Origin: Pedobacter ghigonis
Lineage (GTDB): Bacteria; Bacteroidota; Bacteroidia; Sphingobacteriales; Sphingobacteriaceae
Length of the DNA stretch: 64,000 bases
Assembly (NCBI RefSeq): GCF_903166585.1
Contig: NZ_CAESCM010000005.1
Coordinates: forward strand, 124,001-188,000
Reading direction: 5' to 3'
Of this stretch, positions 31,112 through 40,235 are shown one piece after another. Each line of letters opens with the position of its first letter. Position 1 is the first letter of the stretch. The notes beneath the pieces are model-generated. The model worked only from the letters and a program-made list of their open reading frames with translations, searched no databases and was not told the DNA's origin. The translations under genes were made by a program, and so were the position numbers.

Positions 31112-31446
31112 TTCGGCTGCAAAAGTACGAATTTTAAAAGGCTTTTTTAAACCTGGTGCTCAAATAGAAACGATTGTACTTTTTAAAACGGCTTGCCCAT
31201 GCGTTCATTTTAGCAGGGTATGCTGTTAAATAGACCCTATAGAACGGAAAGCCCGAAGCGGGAAGGGCTTTGTCGCGGGCGGACTTGAAGTGATAGCGGG
31301 ACGGACGTTAAAAAAGCAACTGTATCTGCTTTTCACAACAGTAAGGTTGAGCTTTAAAGCAAGCGACAACGAATATGATATATTTATTACCCTGGCACTT
31401 AACGAGCATCGCTGGTAAAATGTATTTTTGGACTACAGACCATAAT
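31112..31446. other. spacer with repeat hairpin and NudK promoter
   Basis: It contains the hairpin AAAGCCC-N10-GGGCTTT (31248-31271) within a GC-richer block gaagcgggaagggctttgtc that looks like an intergenic repeat. It also holds the divergent promoters of the ABC-F gene and of the nudix gene. TATTTTTG at 31423-31430 fits the TAnnTTTG -7 element, 17 bp before the ATG at 31447. Confidence 0.5.
31423..31430 (+). promoter_or_regulatory. -7 element of the nudix gene
   Basis: TATTTTTG is an exact TAnnTTTG match. Its place supports the start at 31447 (MSNENIQ) over the upstream ATG at 31375. Confidence 0.5.
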
Positions 31447-32031
31447 ATGAGCAACGAAAACATTCAGATAATCAGTAAAGAAATCCTTTCGGATAATTGG
31501 TATACTTTAAACAAAATAACTTTCGAGTACCGTAAAAAAGACGGTAGCATTGAGGTTCAAAACCGTGAAGCTTACGACAGGGGAAACGGGGCAACAATTT
31601 TGCTTTATAACAAGGGACAGCAAACGGTTATTTTAACCAGACAATTTCGTTTGCCGACTTATATTAACGGCAATGATGATGGTATGCTGATTGAAACCTG
31701 TGCTGGTTTATTGGATAAGGACAACCCGGAGACGGCAATAAAGCGCGAAACGGAAGAAGAAACGGGTTACCAGATTAGAGAGGTTAAAAAGGTATTCGAA
31801 GCTTATATGTCGCCGGGTTCGGTAACCGAAATCCTGTATTTCTTTGTGGCCGAATACACCAAAGATATGAAAGTTAGCGCCGGCGGAGGCCATCACGAAG
31901 AGCAAGAAAATATTGAGGTTTTAGAAACAAGCTTTAATGAAGCACTGAATATGATTACTACCGGCGAAATAAAGGATGGCAAAACGATTATGCTTTTACA
32001 GTATGCACAGATTAACCACTTGTTGGATTAA
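31447..32031 (+). CDS. nudK: nudix hydrolase, GDP-mannose pyrophosphatase type
   Basis: 194 residues, the length of NudK, from [14 protein letters not shown]. The nudix box is complete: [20 protein letters not shown] with GY after it (Gx5Ex7REUxEExGU). [13 protein letters not shown] and [11 protein letters not shown] are typical of the ADP-ribose/GDP-sugar branch. It should cleave GDP-mannose or related nucleotide sugars in the cytoplasm. It is a single gene, convergent with the AsmA-like gene; a shared strong hairpin separates the two ends. Confidence 0.85.
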   Translation: MSNENIQIISKEILSDNWYTLNKITFEYRKKDGSIEVQNREAYDRGNGATILLYNKGQQTVILTRQFRLPTYINGNDDGMLIETCAGLLDKDNPETAIKRETEEETGYQIREVKKVFEAYMSPGSVTEILYFFVAEYTKDMKVSAGGGHHEEQENIEVLETSFNEALNMITTGEIKDGKTIMLLQYAQINHLLD

Positions 32032-32069
32032 TGATCATTGCTGTTGGCTTTAACCAACAGCAATGATCA
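32032..32069. terminator. bidirectional terminator hairpin
   Basis: A perfect 16-bp stem, TGATCATTGCTGTTGG (32032-32047) with its complement (32054-32069), loop ctttaa, flanked by atttattt on the right. It separates the convergent nudix and AsmA-like genes. Confidence 0.85.
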
Positions 32070-32071
32070 AT

Positions 32072-35000
32072 TTATTTCCCTTCAGAACTTTCTTCGAGTT
32101 TTCCTTCTTTATTTCTTTTCAGTTTAACAATCGGCTTTTCCTGCGTACCGGTAATGCTTAGCGGGATACCAAATAAACCAAAAGGGGGTAGGCCTAAGCG
32201 TCCGCTTAAATTTAAACGCCCGTCAAAACTTACCTGACCTTCAAAGCGCGGCCTGAAACCGGCAACCTTCATTTTAGTTTGTTCGATGGTAATGATATTG
32301 TTTTTGATGGTCGATTTTACCTGTACATCGGATAAATCGGGGTTAGTTAAGCTGTCTCTTTTGGTAGCCTTACTCACTGCGTTCATCATTTTAAAACCCA
32401 TTAAGCTTACCTTTTTTAGATTTAAAACACCACCACCTTTCAGGGATGGGAATACAGGGAACATCTGGTCGTTTAACTTCCCTGAAAGCTGATAATCTAA
32501 ACCTACAATACCTTTAACTTTCGATGCTGAGCTGGCCATTTCTCTAAATAATTTAATTTCTTTATAAGCTCTGGCAATGTCGAATTCTTTAGCTGTTAGG
32601 TGAAAATCAAATAAACCACTCTTCAGACTTGTGCTTTTATACGAAGCATCCATTCCTACCTGTGCGCCGGCAATGTTAAAACCGGTTTGTTGTAAGGTTA
32701 GTGCGCCGTTGTTAATGCGCATGGTTCCCTTTGCGTTTTTGATATTAAGGCCGTTGTATTTTACCTCGCTGGCATTGGCCGAAAAAGTAACATTCATGTT
32801 ATGGGGAATCAGGATTACCCCATTTGAGGTAGTCGGATTGTTGGCTGCACCGGCTGAGTAAACCATAAATTCGTCGGCTAAAATTTGTTTACTGGTCAGC
32901 TTAAAATTACCTTCCAGTTTAGCTTTATCATTTAAAACATAGTTGATTACATTATTCAGGCTGCCATTCAGTTTAAAATCAGATTGGCCATAAGTGGCAT
33001 TAAATTCATCAAAATTCATCTTGTCCTGACGGAAAGAAAATACTCCGTTTTTGATTAAAAAACTTTTGGGGAATAAATCAGACTGGATATTCAGGTCTTT
33101 AATACTCATGGTGCCCTTGTTTTGCAGTTTGCTGTACCTGCCTGCCATGGCATCGCGCTGTAAGCCTTTAAAGGAAACGTTGGCGAAAATAACTCCATTA
33201 ACCTGATAACCTTTAACAGCAAAAAGCTTGTACATTTTGCCGATATCAATCGTGCCTTTCGAAGAAACGTTGTAGGCAATATTCTCGAAATTGTGCACAT
33301 CAGCCTTCAGCATAAAAGGCTGTCCAGCCATTTGAAAGGCAATGGGTTTAATGTTCAGTTTGGTGTTTTTTAGTGTTCCGTCGTTGTTAATCAGGTCGGC
33401 ATCAATTTCAATCTGTTCTAAAGGCTGGTCGAAACCTGGCGTTTTAATGCGGCCATTATTTAATTTGATACTGGCTGTAGTAACCGGGAAAAGATTTTTT
33501 ATTTTATTGTACGGACCTTTACTTTGCAGGTCGATATGCATGATACCACTTAATTCGTAACCTTTAACCGGATAAAAGTTTTTGATATCGGCAAAGTTGA
33601 TCAGCGATTTCAGCTGGATATCTACCGGCATGTCTGCTGCGGTTTGCAGCTTCGCAAAACCGCTGATGTAATTGTTGAGCGCCTGGATATCGATGTTTTC
33701 GATCGCCAGTTTCGTGGTTTTGTAGTCGCCATCGGTATTAGAACCATTAATATTGAAGTTAATTTTATCAATAGCAGCAGGCAGGGCAGGGTATTTGAAA
33801 TAGCCACCCACCAAACTGGCTTTTAATGAAAATTTGGGTACGGTAGCAACAACGGTATCAACCTGCCTGATGCCCGAACGCTGTACCTTTTTAGTGTATT
33901 TCCCGTCAGCTTTCAGATTGATATTTAAGCGGCCTTTAAGCTGCAGATCGTCCATATTCACCACTTTGGCCCATTTGGCTAAATCGATATTGGAACGGGT
34001 GTCGGTATAAATTTCTGGTGCCGATAAACCTTTAATTTTGGTAACCGAAGCTACATAGTCTTTCCCTACGTTAAAATAAAGGCTATCCATATCAATTAAC
34101 AGGCTATCCGGATTAAGGCTGGGTAATTTGGTTTTAAGATTTAAAAACAGGTTACTGATGGGCTCAGGAGCATTAGGGTTTGAAATGTTACCCTCGCGCA
34201 CCTTCATGTTAAAAGCAAGCGTAGGCATGGTATGCGATGCAGCCAGGTATTTTCCAATCAGTGAGGCATTGATTTCAGCATAGCCTTTAATTTTGGTTTT
34301 TTCCAGCCTGTCAGCAATTTCAGCAGGTAAGGCGGTGAAAATATTTTGCAGATCAGTTTCTTTTGCGTTGGTTCTGAAATCAATATCATAGCCATCCTTT
34401 AAAAAAGAGAAATGACCGACAAAGCGGATGGGCAAAGAGTTAATCATCAGGTTGTTTTCGTCAAAAATCAAATTCAACGAGTTGGTATTTACCTTGGTGA
34501 TAAGCCTGGCGTTTATTTTTTTCTTTAACAGGTAAGGTGTATTGGCATAATAAACGTCCATTTGATCGATCGAAAGATTACTCTTCAAATCAAAAATGGC
34601 ATTGCTTAAATCACCTTTTCCGGTATAATTGAGGCCTTGTGTACGGATAATCATCGGGATAGACTTATCGCTGTAGGTAAGGTTACTGTTGTTGATAAAA
34701 ATGCCTTCAATTTTTATGGCTGTTGCACTTTCTTCTTTCGGTGTATCGTTTTCTTTTTTGCTTTCGTAAACGTTGTAATTGGCATGGCCCTTTTCATCGG
34801 TAAGGATGTTTATGCGCGCATCATCGAGGTAAAACTCATCGATTTTAACCTGTTTGGAAAATATCGAAAGCAGGTTAATGCCAAGCGCCAGTTTTTTGGT
34901 GTAAATAAGCGTATCCTGCTCGAAGGGGGCCGATCCTTTCAGTAAAAACTCGTTTAAGTTTAAGGTTAACGAAGGAAAATGGTTGAAAAAAGAAATATCG

Positions 35001-35152
35001 GTACTTTGAAACTTTACTTCGCCTTTTATGTTTTTATTAATGATTTGGGTAATCTCTTTATTAATGGTTTGTGGGATTAAATAAGGAATAATAAATAAAA
35101 GCGCCAATAATGCCGCAAGCGTTATGGCCGAGATTTTTAAGAACTTTTTCAA
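32072..35152 (-). CDS. AsmA-family envelope protein
   Basis: 1026 residues. An N-terminal membrane anchor (ISAITLAALLALLFIIPYLI) is followed by a very long periplasmic part made of repeating amphipathic strands, the layout of the AsmA/TamB/YhdP bridge-like lipid transfer family. QTINKEITQIINKNIKGEVK and VKFQSTDISFFNHFPSLTLN are the usual opening; the end LSGRLGLPPFGLFGIPLSIT matches the AsmA C-terminal block. Such proteins help move phospholipid or outer-membrane material. It is a single gene, divergent from the Rrf2 gene. Confidence 0.8.
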   Translation of the reverse strand: MKKFLKISAITLAALLALLFIIPYLIPQTINKEITQIINKNIKGEVKFQSTDISFFNHFPSLTLNLNEFLLKGSAPFEQDTLIYTKKLALGINLLSIFSKQVKIDEFYLDDARINILTDEKGHANYNVYESKKENDTPKEESATAIKIEGIFINNSNLTYSDKSIPMIIRTQGLNYTGKGDLSNAIFDLKSNLSIDQMDVYYANTPYLLKKKINARLITKVNTNSLNLIFDENNLMINSLPIRFVGHFSFLKDGYDIDFRTNAKETDLQNIFTALPAEIADRLEKTKIKGYAEINASLIGKYLAASHTMPTLAFNMKVREGNISNPNAPEPISNLFLNLKTKLPSLNPDSLLIDMDSLYFNVGKDYVASVTKIKGLSAPEIYTDTRSNIDLAKWAKVVNMDDLQLKGRLNINLKADGKYTKKVQRSGIRQVDTVVATVPKFSLKASLVGGYFKYPALPAAIDKINFNINGSNTDGDYKTTKLAIENIDIQALNNYISGFAKLQTAADMPVDIQLKSLINFADIKNFYPVKGYELSGIMHIDLQSKGPYNKIKNLFPVTTASIKLNNGRIKTPGFDQPLEQIEIDADLINNDGTLKNTKLNIKPIAFQMAGQPFMLKADVHNFENIAYNVSSKGTIDIGKMYKLFAVKGYQVNGVIFANVSFKGLQRDAMAGRYSKLQNKGTMSIKDLNIQSDLFPKSFLIKNGVFSFRQDKMNFDEFNATYGQSDFKLNGSLNNVINYVLNDKAKLEGNFKLTSKQILADEFMVYSAGAANNPTTSNGVILIPHNMNVTFSANASEVKYNGLNIKNAKGTMRINNGALTLQQTGFNIAGAQVGMDASYKSTSLKSGLFDFHLTAKEFDIARAYKEIKLFREMASSASKVKGIVGLDYQLSGKLNDQMFPVFPSLKGGGVLNLKKVSLMGFKMMNAVSKATKRDSLTNPDLSDVQVKSTIKNNIITIEQTKMKVAGFRPRFEGQVSFDGRLNLSGRLGLPPFGLFGIPLSITGTQEKPIVKLKRNKEGKLEESSEGK

Positions 35153-35224
35153 GATATTAATATAAAGGGAGTTTCGGTTGCAAAGATACGTTTTAGATGA
35201 ATTAGGAATAAAGATTTAACATTT

Positions 35225-35254
35225 TTTGTTTTACTGAATTTTTTGATACCTTTG
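35225..35254 (+). promoter_or_regulatory. promoter of the rrf2 gene
   Basis: TTTG (35225-35228), 18 bp spacer and TACCTTTG (35247-35254) match the Bacteroidota housekeeping promoter (TTTG-N19-21-TAnnTTTG) closely. Confidence 0.65.
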
Positions 35255-35256
35255 TT

Positions 35257-35277
35257 CTGTAATAATAAAAGTTACAG
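35257..35277. promoter_or_regulatory. palindromic operator at the rrf2 start
   Basis: CTGTAA-N9-TTACAG, a perfect 21-bp dyad, lies between the -7 element and the start codon (35279). It probably binds the Rrf2 protein itself. Confidence 0.6.
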
Positions 35278-35278
35278 T

Positions 35279-35689
35279 ATGAATAGCAGTCATTTTTCCA
35301 TATCGCTTCACATTTTAACGCTCCTTGATAAGGTGAACGGGCAGCTATTGAATTCTGAATACATTGCCGGAAGCATTAATTGTAATCCTGTTTTGGTACG
35401 TAAAGAGCTGGCCAACCTGCATAAACATGGCTTTGTGCAAAGTAAAGAAGGGAAGGGGGGCGGTTCTACCCTGGCTAAAAAACCTGCTGATATTAATTTA
35501 GGTGAAGTGTACAAGGCCGTTAAACAAAAGGGCTTGCTCGGCGAAAGCAAGAATGAACCCAATCCAGATTGCCCGGTAGGAAAACAAATTACCAAACAGT
35601 TAACACAGTTGTATAGCGATGCCGAAAACGCACTGATTAAAGATCTTTCGTTAAAAACCTTAAAAGATTTTAGTATGGGATTTGATTAA
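35279..35689 (+). CDS. Rrf2-family transcriptional regulator
   Basis: 136 residues from the Met at 35279 (MNSSHFSISLHILTLL). The winged helix is visible in SEYIAGSINCNPVLVRKELA, then LHKHGFVQSKEGKGGGSTLA, the Rrf2 wing. NPDCPVGKQITKQL has a single Cys at the position where related regulators carry a cluster ligand or sensing Cys, so it may sense redox or an electrophile rather than bind an Fe-S cluster (YwnA-like). A palindrome overlaps its promoter and a matching one precedes the next gene. Confidence 0.85.
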   Translation: MNSSHFSISLHILTLLDKVNGQLLNSEYIAGSINCNPVLVRKELANLHKHGFVQSKEGKGGGSTLAKKPADINLGEVYKAVKQKGLLGESKNEPNPDCPVGKQITKQLTQLYSDAENALIKDLSLKTLKDFSMGFD

Positions 35690-35705
35690 AAAAATTTGGA
35701 CATAA

Positions 35706-35726
35706 CTGTAATAAAAAATGTTTCAG
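35706..35726. promoter_or_regulatory. second Rrf2-type operator, before the oxidoreductase gene
   Basis: CTGTAA-N9-TTTCAG has the same layout as the site at 35257-35277 with one mismatch in the right half. It lies 174 bp before the gene it may control. Confidence 0.5.
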
Positions 35727-35879
35727 TTTTCAGTTGCTACTTTCCAGTTGGATCGGGCCATTGACTATGAACCATCAACTACAAACCATTAACCAATAAA
35801 CAAAATAATAAACAATAAGCAGAGCGGAAGATTTCCGAAAATCAATGTAATCAACCCATCTGCGTAATCATTTAATAAT

Positions 35880-36530
35880 ATGAAAGTAGCATTAATAGGA
35901 GCCTCAGGATTTGTAGGCAAAGCAATTTTAAACGAATTGGTAAACCGTGGAAATGAAGTAACAGCCATTGCCCGCGATACGGACAAGATCGAAAGTTCGG
36001 ATGAAAAAGTAACCAAAGTAGCTGTTGATGTACTGGATACCGAAAAATTAGCTGCAGCTTTAAGCGGTGCCGATGCAGTAGTAAGTGCATTTAATGCCGG
36101 CTGGACAAACCCTAACCTGTACAACGATACCGTTAAAGGTGCCGAAGCCATTCAGGCTGCGGTTAAAGCCTCGGGTGTTAAACGTTATATTTTTATTGGT
36201 GGGGCAGGTACCTTGCAGATTGATGGACACCAGATTGTAGATGGTCCGAATTTTCCGGCGGAATTTAAGCCCGGAGCATCGGCAGTGCGCGATTATTTCA
36301 ATACGCTAAAACAAGAAACCGAACTAGACTGGTTATTTTTTAGTCCGGCTATAGAAATGCACCAGGGGATTACCACAGGTCGCACCGGTAAATACCGTTT
36401 AGGTAAAACAAGTCCGGTGTTTAACGAAGCTGGCCGCTCTATTCTTTCGGTAGAAGATCTGGCCATTGTAATTGTGGATGAGCTGGAAAATAACGCGCAT
36501 CACCAGGAGCAGTTTACAGCAGCGTACTAA
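35880..36530 (+). CDS. NAD(P)-binding atypical SDR (YwnB-like)
   Basis: 216 residues. A Rossmann start (VALIGASGFVGKAILNELVN) follows the atypical-SDR pattern GASGxxG, then SGADAVVSAFNAGWTNP, KRYIFIGGAGTLQIDG and LDWLFFSPAIEMHQG. Relatives such as YwnB sit beside an Rrf2 regulator, as here, and are thought to reduce or detoxify quinones or aldehydes. The matching operator upstream supports control by the neighbour. No signal peptide; cytoplasmic. Substrate unknown. Confidence 0.82.
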   Translation: MKVALIGASGFVGKAILNELVNRGNEVTAIARDTDKIESSDEKVTKVAVDVLDTEKLAAALSGADAVVSAFNAGWTNPNLYNDTVKGAEAIQAAVKASGVKRYIFIGGAGTLQIDGHQIVDGPNFPAEFKPGASAVRDYFNTLKQETELDWLFFSPAIEMHQGITTGRTGKYRLGKTSPVFNEAGRSILSVEDLAIVIVDELENNAHHQEQFTAAY

Positions 36531-36636
36531 GGGAGGGATGATGTAAGATGGGAGATGTAGGATGGGAGATGGAGAACATTTCTTCTTCCATCTTCCATAT
36601 TTTTTACATTTTCCATATTTTACTTATCTTCGTGGC

Positions 36637-37683
36637 ATGTATCGCTTAATTAAACCAATATTCTTCAAGTTTGACCCCGAAAATGTACATTATTTTGTAG
36701 TAAAGCGGTTAAAATGGTTTAATGATAAATTTCCTTTAGGCAAAACCATCATTCGCAGCAGCTTTGATTTTAATGTTAAAGGTCTTGAACGTGAGGTTTT
36801 TGGGATTAAATTCCGGAATCCTGTTGGTTTAGCTGCCGGATTTGATAAAAATGGCGAATACGTAGAACCCTTAAGTAATTTGGGTTTTGGTTTTATTGAA
36901 GTGGGAACGGTAACCCCGATGCCACAACCCGGAAACGATAAGCCGCGGATGTTCCGTTTGCCGAATGATGAAGCTTTGATTAACCGCATGGGTTTCAACA
37001 ATAAAGGAGTAGATGTGATGGCTGAGCGTTTACGTTTGCTAAAAGATAAACATCCTGATATTGTTGTAGGAGGTAACATTGGTAAAAATAAAGCCACGCC
37101 AAACGAAGATGCAGTTAGTGATTACATTAAATGTTTCGACAGGCTTTTTGATGTGGTAGATTATTTTGTGGTGAATGTAAGCTCGCCTAATACACCGGGC
37201 CTGCGCGAATTGCAGGAGAAAGAGCCATTAAAAAATATCCTCAATACTTTGCAGCAGCGCAATCATAAAAACAATATTTCGCGTCCGATACTACTGAAAA
37301 TTGCACCAGATTTAACCGATGCTCAACTGGACGATATTATAGAAATCGTTGCTGAAACCAAAATTGCCGGAATTATTGCCACCAATACGACTATTAGTCG
37401 CGAAAACCTGGCTACAGAGCAAGTTTTGGCTGGAGAAACCGGCGGTTTGAGTGGTAAACCTGTAAAAGTTCGCTCAACTGAGGTAATCAGATATCTTTCA
37501 GAAAAATCAAATAAAGCTTTCCCGATTATTGGGGTAGGAGGTATTCATTCGGCTAAAGATGCACAAGAGAAACTGGATGCAGGTGCCAGCCTGGTTCAGT
37601 TATACACTGGTTTTATTTACGAAGGACCTGGGCTCATTAAAAGTATTTGTAAAGCATTGGTAAATGTTAAAGCGTTAAGTTAA
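36637..37683 (+). CDS. pyrD: quinone-dependent dihydroorotate dehydrogenase
   Basis: 348 residues from the Met at 36637 ([20 protein letters not shown]); the frame extends 25 codons upstream through a low-complexity stretch. It has the class 2 membrane-binding N-terminal helices, then [56 protein letters not shown] with the catalytic Ser, and [13 protein letters not shown] for the FMN phosphate. It oxidises dihydroorotate to orotate in pyrimidine synthesis, passing electrons to quinone at the inner membrane. It is a single gene. Confidence 0.93.
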   Translation: MYRLIKPIFFKFDPENVHYFVVKRLKWFNDKFPLGKTIIRSSFDFNVKGLEREVFGIKFRNPVGLAAGFDKNGEYVEPLSNLGFGFIEVGTVTPMPQPGNDKPRMFRLPNDEALINRMGFNNKGVDVMAERLRLLKDKHPDIVVGGNIGKNKATPNEDAVSDYIKCFDRLFDVVDYFVVNVSSPNTPGLRELQEKEPLKNILNTLQQRNHKNNISRPILLKIAPDLTDAQLDDIIEIVAETKIAGIIATNTTISRENLATEQVLAGETGGLSGKPVKVRSTEVIRYLSEKSNKAFPIIGVGGIHSAKDAQEKLDAGASLVQLYTGFIYEGPGLIKSICKALVNVKALS

Positions 37684-37745
37684 TCGCAGGGTAACTTACC
37701 CCCGCTTACATACTTTAGAACGAAATCAAAAAAACATTTTTGCTT

Positions 37746-38393
37746 TCAAAAATCTGCTAATATTTTAATATCACTGATTTCAAGTACCTGTTTGGAATAA
37801 CCTTTTTCTACTGCGTTTATCATGGCTTTGCCAACCTGCTTAAGGGTTAGCGATTGCCTGGGTAGTAATAACGGAAACAGGAAAATAAGCGGCTTAAAAA
37901 TAGCTTTTACATTTTTCTGTTGTTTAAAGGGTTTCATAAAGCCCGGGCGGAAATTGTATTGTGCTTTAAACGGTAGTTTCATTAACGCATTCTCTGTTTT
38001 TCCTTTTACACGTGCCCACATTACTTTGCCTTTTTCTGTACTGTCGGTATGGCCGCCCGAAACAAAATTAAAAACCATTGCTGGGTTAAGCTGAAGCAAC
38101 TTTTCGGCAAAAGCCAGAGTGGTATCGTAAGTAATGAAATGATATTGTTCCTCTTTCATGCCAACCGAGCTGATTCCTGCACAGTAAAAACAGGCATCAT
38201 AATCGGTTAGCTGGTCTTCAAATCCATCCAGTTTCATGAAATCAGCTATAAGAAGTTCTTTTAATTTAGGGTGCTGTATATCGTAATGCCTGCGGTTTAT
38301 AATTAATACCTCTTTTATCGCATTATTTTCTAAACATTCGAACAGAACGCCTTCGCCTACCATTCCGGTGGCACCTGTAATAATTACTTTCAT
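37746..38393 (-). CDS. atypical SDR / NAD(P)-binding protein
   Basis: 215 residues. MKVIITGATGMVGEGVLFEC is a GxTGxxG Rossmann start. CFYCAGISSVGMKEEQYHFI, FNFVSGGHTDSTEKGK and YNFRPGFMKPFKQQK resemble the HTATIP2/YwnB-type SDR group, without a clear YxxxK catalytic pair. It may be a reductase or a regulatory NAD(P)-binding protein. It is the last gene of a minus-strand run with DUF1801 and DNA-glycosylase genes but separated by 32 bp. Function unknown in detail. Confidence 0.75.
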   Translation of the reverse strand: MKVIITGATGMVGEGVLFECLENNAIKEVLIINRRHYDIQHPKLKELLIADFMKLDGFEDQLTDYDACFYCAGISSVGMKEEQYHFITYDTTLAFAEKLLQLNPAMVFNFVSGGHTDSTEKGKVMWARVKGKTENALMKLPFKAQYNFRPGFMKPFKQQKNVKAIFKPLIFLFPLLLPRQSLTLKQVGKAMINAVEKGYSKQVLEISDIKILADF

Positions 38394-38425
38394 TTTTGTA
38401 GCAGATAGTTTTATGCTGTTAACTG

Positions 38426-38899
38426 TCAGTTTTTTTTCTTTTTCTCGCGCTTTTGGACTGAAATTGATTTAACAATGGTTTGCCCGTGCTTTATTTGTTT
38501 TTTGTCCTTGACTTTTGCTTCGGCATTGAGGTATCCCTCGTTCATCAGATTTTGGATGTAGGCCTGAGGGAAACTATTTTTATCTGCTACCAAAATATAA
38601 CGGTATTGATTCCCTTTTCCTAAAAGAATGTTGTTGGGATCAGTAAGTTCGCTGCCCCAATAAAACCCGAAGTGAATATTTTTACTCGTTCTTCCAACTG
38701 CAATTGAGCAGAATGTGTGCCCAACCTTATCTGTTGGCGACCATCCAAAGGCTACTGCATTATAATTATCGTAAATCAGCTCATTGGTTTGCGGGTAAAG
38801 TTCCCAAACAAAATTGCGTAGCCACATTACCAGTGTGGTAATATCTTCACCAAATGGCTTTAAAAATATTAGCAGGTCTTTAGTTTGTTCTTTACTCAT
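38426..38899 (-). CDS. DUF1801 family protein
   Basis: 157 residues. LIYDNYNAVAFGWSPTDKVG, FCSIAVGRTSKNIHFGFYWG and the N-terminal LKPFGEDITTLVMWLRNFVW follow the DUF1801 (YdhG/frataxin-like) fold. The C-terminal 20 residues are almost only Lys and Arg with Gln (SVQKREKKKKN), suggesting nucleic-acid contact. The family has been linked to iron handling but without firm proof. It lies 43 bp from the AlkD-like gene on the same strand. Confidence 0.72.
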   Translation of the reverse strand: MSKEQTKDLLIFLKPFGEDITTLVMWLRNFVWELYPQTNELIYDNYNAVAFGWSPTDKVGHTFCSIAVGRTSKNIHFGFYWGSELTDPNNILLGKGNQYRYILVADKNSFPQAYIQNLMNEGYLNAEAKVKDKKQIKHGQTIVKSISVQKREKKKKN

Positions 38900-38941
38900 G
38901 CCTTTAAGTATTAGTTGTATTTACGAGGCTGTAGTACAATT

Positions 38942-39607
38942 TTATCCCTGTCGTCGCACCATCTCATTAATCCATATTGGAGCAAAGGGAGAGGTGCAGC
39001 CTTTTGAAACCGGGTAATCGCGGTAAATGCCCAGCTTTTCACCTATCGCTAACGCGCGTTCGCGGTAAGCAGGATGATTAATGCCGGTTTGTGCTAAAGC
39101 GGTATTCATGGTCCACTGAACTTCTGGTGCTTCATTAGACATTTCGCTTTCAATGCGGGTAAGGATAGCAGCAATGTCGATCCCTTCTGGCGCTCTGGCA
39201 ATGCGGCCACTGGTTAAACTCCAGCCGGCACGGGCCAGCATCTTATCGCCCGAGTTCATCCATTTTTGGCGGAATTGCTCTTTGTCAGGATATTCTTTAA
39301 CTACGTAATTATAAAACCAGTCGGCTGCCCAGGCAAATTGTTCTGATGCAACCATTTTCTCTATTTCAACTGCGGATAATTCCTTTGGATTAAGAATCAA
39401 AATGGCCAGCATCCTTGCATCTATGTTTTCGGTTTCCCAAAGTTCGAGTGCCAGGGCGTGGTTGGTTTTAATCTTTTTGGCGAGGGTTCTGATATCGCCC
39501 ATTTTTACACCATAAAGATTTTCGCGTGCGCCATTTTTAATGTGTTGTTTGCGTACTTTTTCGTCGGCAAGAGATTCGAGCTGTTTTAATATTTCTTTAA
39601 GGTTCAT
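38942..39607 (-). CDS. AlkD-like DNA alkylation repair protein
   Basis: 221 residues, helical HEAT-like repeats. YGVKMGDIRTLAKKIKTNHA, ALELWETENIDARMLAILIL, WAADWFYNYVVKEYPDKEQF, then MLARAGWSLTSGRIARAPEG and WTMNTALAQTGINHPAYRER are the AlkC/AlkD blocks. AlkD-type glycosylases remove bulky or positively charged alkylated bases without base flipping. The Trp/Asp/Arg trio expected in AlkD is partly visible (W, D, R in WAADW...R). Cytoplasmic, probably monocistronic or with the DUF1801 gene. Confidence 0.82.
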   Translation of the reverse strand: MNLKEILKQLESLADEKVRKQHIKNGARENLYGVKMGDIRTLAKKIKTNHALALELWETENIDARMLAILILNPKELSAVEIEKMVASEQFAWAADWFYNYVVKEYPDKEQFRQKWMNSGDKMLARAGWSLTSGRIARAPEGIDIAAILTRIESEMSNEAPEVQWTMNTALAQTGINHPAYRERALAIGEKLGIYRDYPVSKGCTSPFAPIWINEMVRRQG

Positions 39608-39837
39608 GTTCAGTGAAAATGCTGGTCTTATAAAGTTAAGATTTTTAACACTGAATGGGCAGGAAAAGCGAAGAAACTATTAGGGATACGGTATTGGCGG
39701 AGTGGATAAAGATCAATACAAATGATATGCAATAACCATATAAGAATTGTAAGGCCATTAAAGCTTAAATGAGCTGATATGGCTTACATGGTTAATAATA
39801 ATTGGTGTTACCATACATTAGAAAATATAAAGCACAA

Positions 39838-39868
39838 AAAAAGCATCCTTTGATCAGAAGGATGCTTT
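39838..39868 (-). terminator. intrinsic terminator of the small basic protein gene
   Basis: AAGCATCCTT (39841-39850) pairs with AAGGATGCTT (39858-39867), loop tgatcag, with a T run on the minus strand. It lies just past the stop at 39889. Confidence 0.85.
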
Positions 39869-39888
39869 AAATTTTTTGTTTCTAAAAA

Positions 39889-40059
39889 CTATTTTGCCAA
39901 AGCAGCTAAAACAGCATTGTTTTTAGCTAATTGATCGTTTTTAGGTTGTGCAGAACGGCTTCCTAACTCGATGTTAGTTGCTCTTTTTAAAAATGCTACC
40001 TCTTGGTGAGCTGTATTTTTATTTCTTCTGTCTTTTCTTTTTAATCTGGTAACTGCCAT
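39889..40059 (-). CDS. small basic conserved protein next to tRNA-Cys
   Basis: 56 residues, starting MAVTRLKRKDRRNKNTAHQE, then VAFLKRATNIELGSRSAQP and ending AVLAALAK. It is strongly basic at the N-terminus and helical throughout. It has its own terminator and begins only 33 bp from the tRNA-Cys gene, so both may share a transcript. The size and charge are like a ribosomal protein; a Bacteroidota-specific ribosomal or ribosome-associated protein is likely, but I cannot prove that here. It is too short for standard ORF calling, yet codon use and spacing support a real gene. Confidence 0.75.
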   Translation of the reverse strand: MAVTRLKRKDRRNKNTAHQEVAFLKRATNIELGSRSAQPKNDQLAKNNAVLAALAK

Positions 40060-40092
40060 GGTATTAACCTTTTATTATTTTATTTGTACAAA

Positions 40093-40166
40093 TGGAGGTC
40101 GAGAGCGGATTCGAACCGCTGTAGAAGGTTTTGCAGACCTCTGCCTAGCCACTCGGCCACTCGACC
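40093..40166 (-). tRNA. tRNA-Cys (GCA)
   Basis: The cloverleaf is complete on the minus strand: acceptor GGTCGAG/CTCGACC, anticodon stem AGGTC...; loop CTGCAAAA with anticodon GCA; T loop GTTCGAATC; discriminator T and encoded CCA (74 nt). The Cys identity fits the U73 discriminator. Confidence 0.95.
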
Positions 40167-40235
40167 TTAAATTCAAGGCTGCAAAAATAGCAATTATTAG
40201 TTAGCCCGCAAATATTATCTTAAATATTATCCATT

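Noticed and set aside
36690..37097. 135-residue ORF antisense to pyrD
   Set aside because: Shadow frame; basic, Ser/Pro-rich and without family features.
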